A stretch of DNA of 64,000 nucleotides from Macrocybe gigantea (Eukaryota > Basidiomycota > Agaricomycetes > Agaricales > Callistosporiaceae): the NCBI GenBank assembly GCA_011319805.1, contig SJRY01000308.1, forward strand, positions 149,501 to 213,500, read 5' to 3'. Positions 41,944 through 53,252 of the stretch are shown in pieces. The notes beneath the pieces are model-generated. The model did no database searches. It saw nothing but the letters and a program-made list of their open reading frames with translations, and was not told where the DNA came from. The first letter of the stretch is position 1, and the number at the start of each line of letters is the position of its first letter. The translations under genes were made by a program, and so were the position numbers.

Positions 41944-42818
41944 ATAGGGATTGTTCTTTCAGATGTACAAATTGTTCTATATTGTATAGTAGAGATGAAG
42001 TCAGATGTGTTGTTAAATTCTAGAAGTGTTCTTGTACAGTCAAGGTGGACTCCTTGTAAAGCCCTGGTAATGTCCTTGTACAGTTCACCAGGATTTCTCA
42101 TGGGGTTCTGGTGGAGTTCTTGTATGGTTCTTGTAAAGTCCTTATAAAATCCTGGTAGAATCCCTATGCAGTCCAGAAGTAGTCCTTGTAAGGTCCTTAT
42201 GAGGTTCTTGTACAGTTCTGGTACAATCCTTGCACAGTACTACTATTGTCCTTGTACAGTCCTAGTATAACCCTTGTCTTTGGTCTTTCAGAATTCCTCC
42301 TGGAGTCCTGGTATTTTCCTGATATAGTACAGAAGGATTCCTTCTAAAATCCTTATCATGTTGTTCTGGTGAAGTTCCTCTATATTCCTGGTATTGTCCT
42401 GGTACAGTTCACTAGGATTTTTCATATCTCCTTGGCAGAATCCTCAAAGAAGTAGTACTTCTTGAGTCCTCCTGCAGTCCTCCTGTAGTCCTGGTATGGT
42501 TCTTCTATAGTTGATAAAATGTCCTTGTAGAGTCCTCCAGAATTCCTTGTATAGTTCTCCTCCTTGTAGAGTCCTCAGAATATACATAGGTAATCCCTAT
42601 AAAGTTCTGCTGGAGTCCTTGTGGAGTTCCTGTACTCATCAGTCCTGCTGAAGTTCCTGTTAAGTCCTTGTTGAGTTCTTGTTATAGATAGATTGCAAAA
42701 ATCAAGAACTAGACAAGGACTTTACCAGAACTCCACAAGAATTATCAGAACTCAACAAGTACTGTACAGGAACTGCATCAGGACACCAGTGGGAATGGTG
42801 GGGGAGTGTAATGTACTC
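41944..42818 (+). repeat. KDZ right subterminal repeats and TIR
   Basis: From about 41990 to 42790 the sequence is an irregular succession of 10-11-bp units like AGTCCTTGTAC and AGTTCTGGTAC. The TIR follows (42792-42818), ending GGGGGAGTGTAATGTACTC. The unit length is near one helical turn, so bound proteins would sit on one face of the DNA. Confidence 0.7.
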
Positions 42819-42826
42819 GCTGAGAT

Positions 42827-43219
42827 GGTGGTGCAGCTGATTTATCGAGCCTTCTTGACATCGAGCTTGGTCGCGCGATGCGATCTCGGACTGTGACTTA
42901 TAGAATGTCAGCGCGTAAACCTTATATCAGCAAGTGAAGCTGACCTTTTTCTCCTATAAATGAAGAGACGGCTTCTCCGATGTGGACGCGCCGATGATGA
43001 TCTGCTTTACACCAGAAACTGACATAGCTGTGATACAATGCATCCTTCCACTATCTAGGATACAAGACATAATTAAGCGATATGCAAGCCGAAATCCCCA
43101 AAAAAAATACCATCCGCTGCCTCCAACGTTTGATGGAGCTGTCCTGTCACGAGATCAACCACATGGACCTTGTTCGTAGTGCTCCCACAAACAAGCATGC
43201 TCATCTCTTCAGCGAACAT
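42827..43219. other. no recognisable gene
   Basis: The spacer between the KDZ right flank and the WD40 gene end. It may include the last WD40 exon. Confidence 0.35.
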
Positions 43220-44213
43220 GCATTGACATGTGAAGCGCCTTGTATCCCCAGCTTAATTGACATCATTAGCTTGATAGTCAGAAAGTGGTAGATGTTGAAA
43301 TGTCCAGCTTTGAGGTTATGGACAACAAGTTTGCTCCTATCCGGGGAGAGTGTCGCATCCCCTCTGCGATTGATGATGAATAAGTAAAAGTGCCTGAAAT
43401 GATGAACTTACATCCCTCCCGCAACTGACTGTTTCCAGACATCATTTGAGGTCCGAGCATCTTTGCATGTGCTGAGTGTGCATGAGATAGGGAAATAATG
43501 ATGGCAGTGATGTAGACTGACATTTCTCCTTTTTCCAAAGAATGTACGACAAGATTCTGGTTATCGGGACCATAGAAAGGTACTCCATGGGGAATAGAAG
43601 AATCGACATTGCTCTTCCAGGTCATGGATAGCGATCCTATGTTTTAAACATTAACAGAAGATTAAAATAATAATATAGGAGCGCAAACCTCTAGGGTCCA
43701 CTTGAAACAGCTTCAATACACCCGCATGACTGGCAACTGCAAGCCGATGATCGACATCGTCAAACGCGACAGATTCGACTATGTCATTAAAGTCGAAGGC
43801 ATGCACATGATTGTACTCCATTGAAATTGGATGCTGGACTGCGATTAAAGCGGTGCGGATAGGATAGCAGTGCGAGCAGATCATACATTCTGTTCGGTCT
43901 TCACCGATGCGATGGTGATAACACCTCTAATGGAACCAACACAAAGAAAAGAGCGCCCAGTCTCGATCCAGTTCAAAGTTGTAATCTGGCCCCATTTGCT
44001 GCTCCACAGGCGCTGGACTGACTTGAGGTTCTCTAGATCCCAGACGCGGATGTACCCCTCATCACCTATATTCCACAAAGTCAGCACAACTTCGATGAGT
44101 GAAAGTTTCAACCCACCACCACTGAGCAATGATCGCCCATCTTTGAAAAATAATAATGCGTTGACACTGCCTTGTGTTCCTTTCAATTCACCCTGTGGCA
44201 CGTAAGCAGGCAT
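43220..44213 (-). CDS. WD40-repeat protein
   Basis: Start at 44213 (MPAYVPQGELKGTQGSVNAL). Exon 1 ends in LLSGG. A 50-nt intron with donor GTGGGTTG and acceptor TATAG leads to DEGYIRVWDLENLKSVQRLW. Later exons carry HAFDFNDIVESVAFD and HRLAVASHAGVLKLFQVD, then WKSNVDSSIPHG and a final segment resembling GDATLSPDRSKLVVHNLKAG. These are WD-type blades. The structure is that of a WD40 gene family often multi-copy in mushroom genomes (from memory). At least four exons; the true 3' end is uncertain. Role unknown, probably protein binding. Confidence 0.6.
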
Positions 44214-44486
44214 ATGGTGGACAAAGATATTTCAATAGGAAAACGCAAAAATGGGAATGATAGAGCACCTTAACAGTGATCTTATGAGTGGTCCATCATG
44301 TGCGAAGGCCCTTTATATCACAGGAGACAAAGATTTATGTTTCACTGGGTTTGGCGACCAGGCATGTGGCGCTGTCTTCATTTGTGTGGTACTCCCTTTG
44401 TTGAGCATGGATTCAATCCTTTCATCCCCGTTCCTTGGAATACGCTTGTAAGACATCCTATTGTTTGATCCATATAATGGCTTTGT

Positions 44487-45211
44487 ATGCCGATCGAGGT
44501 TTGCCTCAGTGATGGCTCTCAATTGATGTGTTCCTTTCAGTACACAATCGCGTGGCAGGCTTGCATAAAAGACGATGGACTGACGGTCGGAAAAAACATG
44601 GCATATTACATTCAGCAACACTATCCTCTGCTTACGTTCTGTATAGAGTTTAATCCTTCACCTGACCCGCCGATGCTGACCATGGCATCATGCATCAAGT
44701 TCACAGATTCTGTCATTCTTGGGCATCCTGAAAAACTATCAAACCATAGCGAGACCAATGGTGGCGACAGGACTAGACATGCTGGGCTGTTGCCTGACCT
44801 AGAAATCGCTCCGCCACGAGACGAAGAGCAGATGAAGATTCCGAAGCTGCCTGGAGAGCCGGGCCGTCCTGGATCAGGCAGCTATGGGCTGGAAGCAACC
44901 TTGATCAATACCTACAAGTGGTCGAAGAAAGATGTAGAACATTTGATGGTATGCAATTCTGACTTTCCTTAGATCGTGCACTAATGGATGAGTTTAGAAT
45001 GAAATACGAGCAGAAGCGAAGAAGGTTCTGAATATGACAGTTTCGTTTCAAAGTCAGGACAAGCACGCGATTGATCGACTCTGCGAAAAGGTAAGTGGCA
45101 CTTCTTGTCCTTATCTAGATGCGATCAGTCTGCTGACGTCAATATTCACAGATGATGGGAGAGGATCGATGGCCTATTTTGCGGCAATACGAGGATTGCT
45201 GGCCTCTTTGA
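44487..45211 (+). CDS. small uncharacterised Agaricomycete-type protein
   Basis: Three exons are plausible: 44487 to about 44945, about 44998-45091 (donor GTAAGTGG), and 45152-45211. The product has a Pro-rich stretch KLPGEPGRPGSGSYGLEA, then NEIRAEAKKVLNMTVSFQSQ, and ends with MMGEDRWPILRQYEDCWPL. The last two segments recall a recurring fungal protein type (GxPGRPxxGGY followed by a terminal YExCWP block) that I know as common in mushroom genomes and often repetitive. Function unknown. It diverges from the WD40 gene, so the two may share the region 44214-44486 as promoter. Confidence 0.5.
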
Positions 45212-45732
45212 AGTTGGCACTCAAATATAGGTTGGAAGCTATGCGATGGCAAAGCACCCGGGAGAGGAATAACCACATCGAGGCAGCTCTAAGGCATTCT
45301 AGTGTGGAATCAGAAGATTAACTATGTTTTCATGTGTGTCAATGAGACGGTTGCAGTAGAATTGTGCTGGGCGATGTCTGAGTCGGGTACAGACTCGGAA
45401 GCTAAGGTAAACAGAGCAAGCGCTTCGCCGTACTCTACAATCTTCCTTTTTATCTGCTTTAGCATATACGCGCAGGATGCCAGTGATCTTTAACCAAACG
45501 TTGGGCAAGTGCAATGCATGCGACTAGGTTGTTGTATTTGTCCATATTTGCTCACCAACTGCCAGTTCCCTGTCCTACTGTTCACAATGCTGTTTTTACA
45601 TTGACGCCAATGAACTTCATGATCCTTCGCATTGATGCTTGATGAGTTAAAGAAACTTAAAGTCAATGATACTGGTTTCAATTAGTTGTGCGGCAGATAT
45701 TATGTGACATTCTACTACAAATGCTGGACAGT
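45212..45732. other. intergenic, nothing seen
   Basis: Convergent 3' ends of the small gene and the zinc-cluster gene. No repeat or RNA feature was recognised. Confidence 0.4.
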
Positions 45733-46918
45733 TTACTCAGTGTTCCCTTCTTCCCCTTCGTATCCTGCTTCTTTTATATCCTGCAATTGTTGTTCTAATG
45801 TGTTGATTACAGCGATCAGCAAATGGTGTTCTGTTTTCTTTGCGAAGAGCTGGGTGCAAACGTCATTGTAGACATGCTCGTAAGCTTTGTGAGAAGGCGC
45901 CGGTTCTCGTGTTGCTTCGGAGGCTTTTTGTGTGTTTCGAGTGACTCGCACCTTGAGGCAGGAAGTGTCATCATCGCTCTTGTTAGTGGGAGCGAGAGAA
46001 CAGTGCTGGCGCTGGCCTTCACATGCCTTGCACCTGGCCCTCCCCAGTACGTATTTGCAGACTCGGCCTCTAATGTTTTGACAACCAGTACACTTGCACA
46101 GTTGTTAGCTATTGTTTAAATGCAGCCTAAAGACTTACTCGCTCGGTCCCGGTCAACAACATGGCCTCTACTTTCGGTCTCCCTCTTCTTCGTATGGGGT
46201 CCGGTTTCATCTCCATGGCTCTAGTGTCCTCTTTTACTTTCTTCTTAGCTGGTTCGCCATCAGCAGTGTGATCGGATGCAGCGATCATCGAGGAAGCAGC
46301 TCGTTTTTTGACTACGGTCAGTTCTGGCACTTCTATGTCTTCTTCAGTGAAATCGATCAGTAAGGTCTGAAAAAGTGATGTCAGCCTAGCTTCATCTGAT
46401 GAGAGTGCAGTCCTTACCGGCCATGCTATATCAAATTGTTTTGTTTCAGCCTTTTCGTTAGATGGATCAAGCCGCTTATGCCCACCCATTGGTTGAGGTC
46501 GAGGGACGTTTGGTTGGAGTTCGGCTTCCGGCGTAGTCTTTTTCTGTTCTTTCAGCTCCCTCTCCATGTCCTCGCTTTCCTTTTTGCGTCGTGCGATTGC
46601 CGGCATAAGCTCTTCGCCCCAATCTAGCCACGACTCCGAACCTTTCTCATTTAAAACTGTCTGTACCTCTGCAACCATTTCAGCAACTCTTTCTTCACAA
46701 TTTAGAACCATGCTGTCATAAACATCCTGCCGGAATTTGTGAGCAAATATCATACGCAGATCACAAGTTTTCTGAATGACCAATTGTTTGGCGAATTTCT
46801 TGCCCCAGTAGACGTAATCCTCATCTTCAGCGATACCTTCGGGCAATGATTTCATAAGAGCCTCCATGACCTCTCGTGCGCGATCTGCGGTTTTCTTCTG
46901 CTTGGTGCTGAGCTCCAT
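45733..46918 (-). CDS. zinc-cluster protein, family member A
   Basis: Start at 46918 (MELSTKQKKTADRAREVMEA), chosen because it aligns with the start of member B. Exon 1 is a helical domain with SLPEGIAEDEDYVYWGKKF and GSESWLDWGEELMP. Intron 1 starts GTAAGGACTG, and exon 2 is basic/acidic and carries RRRGRPK, an AT-hook core. Intron 2 (GTAAGTC...GTGCAAG) ends directly before the Cys cluster C-X2-C-X7-C-X8-C-X2-C-X6-C (CTGCQNIRGRVCKY, then RCKACEGQRQHC). A coiled coil follows (VINTLEQQLQDIKEAGY). The cluster resembles Zn(II)2Cys6 DNA-binding domains, so a transcription-factor role is likely but inferred. All exons appear open. Confidence 0.6.
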
Positions 46919-47750
46919 ATGCATGAACGATGTGAGAAAAAAACAGAACAAAGTTGCAGTCACGCACAGTAGTTCAACCTTACGTACTCACGGGCATAAA
47001 TATGGCCCCACACCTTCTATTTCTGTGTCCGCATTTGGGCAATTATTGCATAATCATTCCACTGACATGCACTGATGTGATCAGGGACTTGTTAGGGCGA
47101 CCACTGGATATGGTCTAAACGTGACACATGATATGCACGAGGGGCTCAGACGGACCTAGAGGGGAAACCTAAGTACCTTGAGGTAGCTACATATGTACAC
47201 CGACTCACCTAGAGGGGAAACCTAAGAGAATACTCTACGGTTCCCCTCTAGGGCACTACCTAGCTATATACTATACTACACGAGGTGGATACGCGGCGGG
47301 AGTGAGGCAGGAATGAGGCATGTAAGCGGCCTTATTTGGGAGCGCTGTGATGTGGAAGGCGCGAAGGGCACAACAGCTCGTGTGGCAGGTGTGAACGTCG
47401 CGCGACAGTCGCGTGAAGCACCTTGGGGTCGTGTTGTCGAGGGGACTTGGTGGTGGAGAACAGGATGTCCCCTGACAGGACTGCTATCTACATGACATCA
47501 TTTTATGCAACTCACTCCTGGCGGTAAAGGCGAAGTCCGACTGTCCCATGGAGGCCTCTGCAGAGACAACCACCTTTGCCATTTTCGGTGCTGACTTCTT
47601 TCACAAATCTTAGATTGGACGAAATCTCTGACTTTGGGCTGTCTGCTAGTACTAAAGGACTACATAGTCGGCATAAAACTCATGACAGCAGGGGCAAAAA
47701 GTGATGAATGCTCTCCCTCTTCCGCAACTTGCATCTGGTTAAATACCTAT
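46919..47750. other. intergenic with a small inverted/direct repeat
   Basis: CCTAGAGGGGAAACCTAAG occurs at 47155-47173 and again at about 47208-47226, and its partial reverse complement TTCCCCTCTAGG lies at 47241-47252. It could be the end of a small non-autonomous DNA element or a MITE-like hairpin. Otherwise nothing coding was seen. Confidence 0.4.
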
Positions 47751-50700
47751 TCACCAGTTTAGCACAAAGTTCAAGGGGCACTTTTTGATACTCACCCTGG
47801 AGAGCGAAATGACCATGACACAATTCTCATTTTCCCATGTGATAGGACATTTCGCATAATGACAATCGATCTCCCGAAGCCGCATGGCCTTTAATTGTGG
47901 CTCCAGATCAGTGCTCCAGAGCTGAGCCCACAGTACAGGATATCTTTTATATGGATCAACCTGAACCTTTGCAGGACGGTGTTCGCGCACAAATAGCCAT
48001 GTTTCTTCTTTACCTGATGACTCCAAAATAACCAGAATTTGTTCAATAGCGCAGGGAACAGATGAGTGCTGTAAAAAGACGCAGCTGTTCCCTTTGTGGC
48101 AGTTCTTGATACTGTATGTAATCCCATGGTGGATGGTCGTCTGGAGAGTCTTTCCTTTAGATGGCAGTGAGGTATGACCGAGACGCATAGATAATGTGCT
48201 GCGAGTCTCGGACGTGATCAGGGCAAGCTTTCCAGATGGGCGCGTATCTTCCTCCTCGATATTGTGGTCATCGTCATTGATTGGGAAAAGGGTATCAGCA
48301 TTCAGCGAATTGCGCACGGGTGCCCCAGGAACTTCTCGAACATCGGACTGCATTTCCGAATGACTTCAGGACACGACGACTTCAAAAACAGTGCGCAGAA
48401 ATTTGAGGCGCGATGCCAAGACCTGCCAATGGTCTCTTCATATTGACCTGTATCGCGATTTAGTAGGTTCAAAAAACTGACATGAGCAAAACATAGAAAT
48501 GAAAGAAAGAACTGTGTAGGGCGACACACCTGGTTTGAAATTTGTAGAAGTCCTTTGCATGATACCGATCATACGTTCTTGTGTGTATGCCCACCAACCA
48601 TGCACTGGACCATGTAAGAGCAAGAATGTGGGAAGATGAAGAGCCATATGATGGTTTATGTGACATTTATATGAGGGAAAGAGTTCTTCAAGACTCTTGC
48701 AATATCCAAGCATATACCCAAGAGCACTCTGTGCATGCACCCAAGATGTAACTTGCGATGTCGCAAATGCTACTGCGCTGAGTAGAGCGACCGTCAAGTT
48801 AAGTAGACCGAGCTGAAGGACAGCCGCACGATCAAGGTTTCCTTCATCGTTTGCCCACCAAATGCGAACCAGAGTAACCGGAGCATACAGTTGAGCGACG
48901 GTCCGCCATTGGTCGGCTTTCAACTTTGGACCATATGCCATAAAGGTAGATAGCACCGATGTCACCCAGGAGGGTTTGACGAGACAATCTGCATCATGTT
49001 GGAACTCTTTTAAATCATCATCAGTGAGAATATTTCCATGACTAATTCTGTCATAGAGTGAATCTGGAACTTCTGACAGTTGACGAATTTCCTTTATTTT
49101 CTGGCATGGATGTAAGAATCACACATCCAGGAAATGACAATGACTCACCCAATCCCATAACAGCTCAGTTAAATCCAATTTCATGAGTTTTTCGAGGTTT
49201 GCGCCATCGGGTGCACAGTGTAAGGCCTTCAAAACAAAGAGAAGTGCTGGTTTGCTTATGTTCTTCACCCATTTAATTTTCATTGCCTCGCCTGATGTTT
49301 TATTCATGGATGAAACCGCAATGGGTTCCTGAAGGTAGTTTATTAGCTTTTGCACTTGTCCTTGGGCCCTTTCGGTATCGGGCAATGGATTGTCTTGGGA
49401 TGGCGTGATTTTGAGAATGAGATTGTGCAGTGCGCGACAAAGAGTAGCGCCATCGCCTTTCTTCCACATGCCCAGGATGCCCTGAAAGTGTTCCTTGATA
49501 AGGCCCAGAAACAGATTATGCATTGGATCGACAATGATAAATGTGGTTGGATCGTAGTATGGCAAGCGGAATAGCTTAGACCAGTGAATCCCGTTCATAT
49601 CAAATAAGCGCTGCACAGTTCCTGGTGTCGACGCAGTGCGATGTTCCTCTGCAGCTCTGCAAATATCGTTCCTTGTCCGTGGAGTCCATGATTTCATGTT
49701 ATAGTTATTGAATCCCAAATCCTCTGCCCCTGGCTTATCGGGCTTGTGGCATGTGCAGAGATTGCAGTACAACCTGTGGGCATATGACGCATGTCCCGAG
49801 ATTTTACGTGCTGCTGGCAGATCGCATACAATGATGATGATAGCACAGAGAATTAGCCAGCCAAACTCCTGACAACATGTGCATGTAAACCAGATACCAG
49901 TCCAAAATTCCAACATCTCATCAATCAGTGGCTTGACATATGCATTGATGGCCTCGAGAGGTGGTTCCATTGGCCCAAGAATGATGGCAGTGACAAAGAT
50001 GTTTTCTGGCTTGTGGTGCAATTCAATAGGTAGGTTGAGACAGGTCAGCGATATTATGCCAACTGATTGTCTCTTGCCATTCGCAATGTTGCAGCCAGGA
50101 TTAAAGAAGTCAAAGTTCAGCGCAAACGTATATCGCCCAGCACCTTTGCCACCACTGACGCTGAAATGAAACCCGTCCTTCCCCTGGAACGCTTTGATAT
50201 GTCAGCCTTCAAATATATCATGAATGTTCGTAGAAGAAGTTTTGAGACGGTCCCAGGCACTATCCATCATCTCCTCATAACCAGTGCATGAAAGCACTCC
50301 TGCCAGCCAATCCTTGAAATTGAAAGAAATGAATAGTTTCAATGGAATGCGGCTCTTCTTCCCTGCAGGCCCTCTTTTGCGCAGGAGCTTCACTTTGCAT
50401 TGACATCCATACTTTGTCGCAGTGCAGCGCCTTGGATAGATGCCATCGCGGTCTGCGGTATGCAGCAAATGGCATGCTGGACATGCTGCATAAATCGTAG
50501 CCTTGGTCTCGAGATGAAATTGCGCCATAGCGGTCTCTACGTCCTTCAGCAGCAGACCCCGGGATCTCTCCATACTGTCCGTGAGAAGTGGAAATGTCTC
50601 TCCGATCAGTTGCACGATGAACGCAATCATCGCAAACAGCCACGTGCATCCGCGGCATGGTAATTTGAACAGGACATGCGCCACTACGACCATAAAGGCT

Positions 50701-51437
50701 ACAGCCTGAATGAGCATTTCTGCTCCTCCAAGAACTGCATCGAAATGGTGGTCTATGTCAAGTCGATGGTAAATTACTTGCTGCTGATAGTATGCAAATC
50801 ACGTACCAGATGTATATGTCAGTGCCGCAGTCTTTTGAAGTGCTGCTCATTCTGTTTCAAGCTTGCAAGAGGCAATATGCCAGGTCGCCTGCGAGGCTGC
50901 AAGACGAGCCTTGACTTGGTTCACCTTCGACTGGATGGCCTCCCAGCTCCTCATACTGCTTGCCCGTATTGCGCCAACATGGATCGAGTCGAGCTTGTGT
51001 TGAACTGCATTTGCCTCTTGCAACAAGCCATGAATATCAGCGAGGCGGTCTGCTATGATGATCGGATCTGCCATACTCGCGACATTACTAAGTGCAGTGG
51101 TACTGAGCTTTTCCAGACGATCTGTACGTGTGCGATACAGTGAAAGCTGGTTCAAAACAAGCTTCGCGTCCACCGCCTTGCTGCTCCTGCTAGGCCTCCT
51201 GATTTGCAATGATATGGTGGAATCATCCAAGGATACAGTGCGCATATCCTGTGTTAGAGCATCGAGAATCTTTGAATGCGATTCATTGATCTCACCGAGC
51301 AACACGCCTTGTCGCTCCCTATGCATATGGCTTCGATATTGCTTATCATCAAGCAGCTTTCCCTGTTCACTGGTTCTGGAATCGATGACACTGTAGCAGT
51401 CGTATGCTTTACATGTACATCGATGTCTTGATGCCAT
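47751..51437 (-). pseudogene. Tnp2/CACTA-like transposase (Plavaka-type)
   Basis: The multi-exon reading starts at 51437 (MASRHRCTCKAYDC) with a Cys-rich N-terminus and a helical region. The transposase body follows at 50717-48965: CRGCTWLFAMIAF, a CPAC pair, then after a TGA at 50202 the core FALNFDFFNP, SVGIISL, PENIFVTAIILGP, VCDLPAARKISGHAS and DPMHNLFLGLIKEHFQG. The C-terminal part has HHMALHLPTFLLLHGPVHGW. These motifs match the tnp2 family common in basidiomycetes. The 50202 stop is TGA where Arg fits (EG-x-HIKAFQGKDG). I did not find its terminal repeats. Confidence 0.7.
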
Positions 51438-51482
51438 GGAGGGTGAAAGAACAACGAAGAAATTCGTGATTGGGATATGCTA

Positions 51483-52450
51483 CTATGCAGCATCTGAAGG
51501 CAATGAAGTACTGATGGCATCATTTAATGATGTGGCTAACGAAGCGATCTCTCCTAAGCCAATAACTTCCAAAAGTGGTCTGCACGTTATGGAATTAAGA
51601 GTGCGACAGCAAATCAGGCAGAAATCCTTCCCACATCCCCTTTTCCTGGTTGGGCGGAGCCAGTGTGTTATACACGCTCGACAGAACAAGTGACCACATA
51701 AAGTGCTGCAATAAAATGTGGAATCAGAAGTTGAGAAAATCAAAGAAAAATAGTAAGAATACGGACACTACAGGATTTGTCAGTGGACCTTGACAAATCG
51801 GACATTTCACAAGTAGCTCCATCTGTTCGGAAATCTGTGGCGTGCATCGTCAGTGTAATCTCGTTAAAGTGCATGAGACATACCTTGGTGCTCTGCAGGT
51901 GCTGATGCTGCATCTCGCATCTGAATTTGTCAAACTCAAGCTCTTTTTGTGAGGTGTCCCACACTGCCTACATCGCAAAGAAAATGAATGATACAGATCA
52001 TAGATATATGTAGTAAACATACTGAATTAAAATTGCTCATACAGTGTTCAAGCTCGTCCTCAAGGTCGTCATGCTGCTACAAAACCGTGAAATCATTGCA
52101 ATGCTGATGGAACTGCTAGATATTATACCTTGACAAGGTCATTATTCATTTCAAAAAATATCTCGTTTTCTTTTCAGAGGTGATTGCATCGCTGATAATT
52201 TGTGGAAGTATTGCTGAAGATGCGAGCTGTTACGAAACTCACTGTAGAGCTTGATTCAAGCCTTTCCTTCAGGTCTGCAATCTCGGCTGTATGTTGCACA
52301 GCATTTGCACTAGCATCTGCACACAGCTGTGAAATGATGAAAAACATCTGTGATTAGAAGTACATGCCATACATACAGTAGTAAGGTCACGCTGAGCATT
52401 GGCATACTGTTCCTTCAGTTCCAATAATGCACTGTGAGCATCGCGCAACT
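51483..52450 (-). CDS. coiled-coil RING-finger protein (putative E3 ligase)
   Basis: The C-terminal exons encode a RING. CPICQGPLTNPV is split by an intron (donor GTCCGTATTC, acceptor TTGCAG) and continues TLCGHLFCRACITHWL to CLIC, giving the C3HC4 order. Upstream short exons (HDDLEDELEHCMSNFNS, VWDTSQKELEFDKFRCEMQ, ADLKERLESSS, LLELKEQYANAQRDLTT) look like a coiled coil. The start lies above about 52450 and is not fixed. The role would be ubiquitin transfer. It diverges from the Tnp2 gene by only about 45 bp and could be part of that unit or a host gene. Confidence 0.55.
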
Positions 52451-53252
52451 GCCAGCAATAAGCAAATCGTCAATAAACTCAGCAAAAAACGCTTGCCTCA
52501 TTCTGCTGAAGACCCGCAGCTGGCTGGTCTCTATGATTTACATTATTGTCAGTTATTGGCCCATCAGCTATCGCTCTCTTCGCAATCATTCCTTCATGGG
52601 CTCTGGGAAACCATCTTCAACACAGTGATGACATGAAGGCACAAGTAAACGCATACCGCCAAATATCGTACAAACCTCCCTTCCAACCTCGGTTTTTCTT
52701 CATCCTCAAAAGTGGCATTCCATTGCGCTAGCATGACTGTCTAGGCCCAGTGATTCGATGTCGTTCAGGTCTTGTTAATACACAGATGTGAGACAGTGAA
52801 ATGGGGCAGGCGAGTCGCGCTATGACTCTATCTCGCACACGCGATGAGTGTCTTCCCATGTATTCTCCGAAGAAATGATTTTGGATGATGATGAAAGGCA
52901 TTGTGACCCTGATTCGCATGAAACAAAGAACATGTGCTAACATAGGAACACTCTAACAAAGAGACCATACATCCCTTCGCCTCGAGTTCACATTCCTTTC
53001 ACATGTAACTGCACATTTCATGACTACCACAGACACTCCCTTTCAGATGAAACTCCGTATGTGGTGTGCCTCTCAGGAACAATGCATTTCAAAGGTGCGC
53101 CCTGTCTTGACATCTGAAAGGATAACATCCACGGAAGGATTCTTTGTAGTCCGATCAAGTGCGGCACTGTATCGTGTCCACCGGCAATTCCGTCATGTGC
53201 CCTATTTAGGCCTCCTTACATTGAGCAATGCTGATACAGTGTGCGCTACAAT
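52451..53252. other. intergenic, possible first exons of both neighbours
   Basis: Lies between the divergent RING gene (minus) and coiled-coil gene (plus). It may hold the first RING-gene exons. No motif was recognised. Confidence 0.35.

Larger units (their letters stand above)
34991..42818 (+). mobile_element. KDZ-type DNA transposon with TIRs and 8-bp TSD
   Basis: The 8-bp direct repeat GCTGAGAT (34983-34990 and 42819-42826) flanks imperfect 26/27-bp terminal inverted repeats. The left starts GAGCCCTTTACACTCCCC, and the right, reverse complemented, starts GAGTACATTACACTCCCC; both continue ACCATTCC. Inside are subterminal short repeats at both ends, a tRNA-like sequence, a hairpin-rich tandem array and a multi-exon transposase of the KDZ (Kyakuja-Dileera-Zisupton) group. 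Eight-bp target duplications are known for Zisupton-like elements. Length is 7828 bp. The transposase has a frameshift, so this copy is probably dead but recent. Confidence 0.85.

Noticed and set aside
34998..42811. KDZ element ends at TTACACTCCCC without target duplication
   Set aside because: Extending a few bases outward to GAG gives matching termini and a perfect 8-bp direct repeat, GCTGAGAT, so the longer boundaries were preferred.
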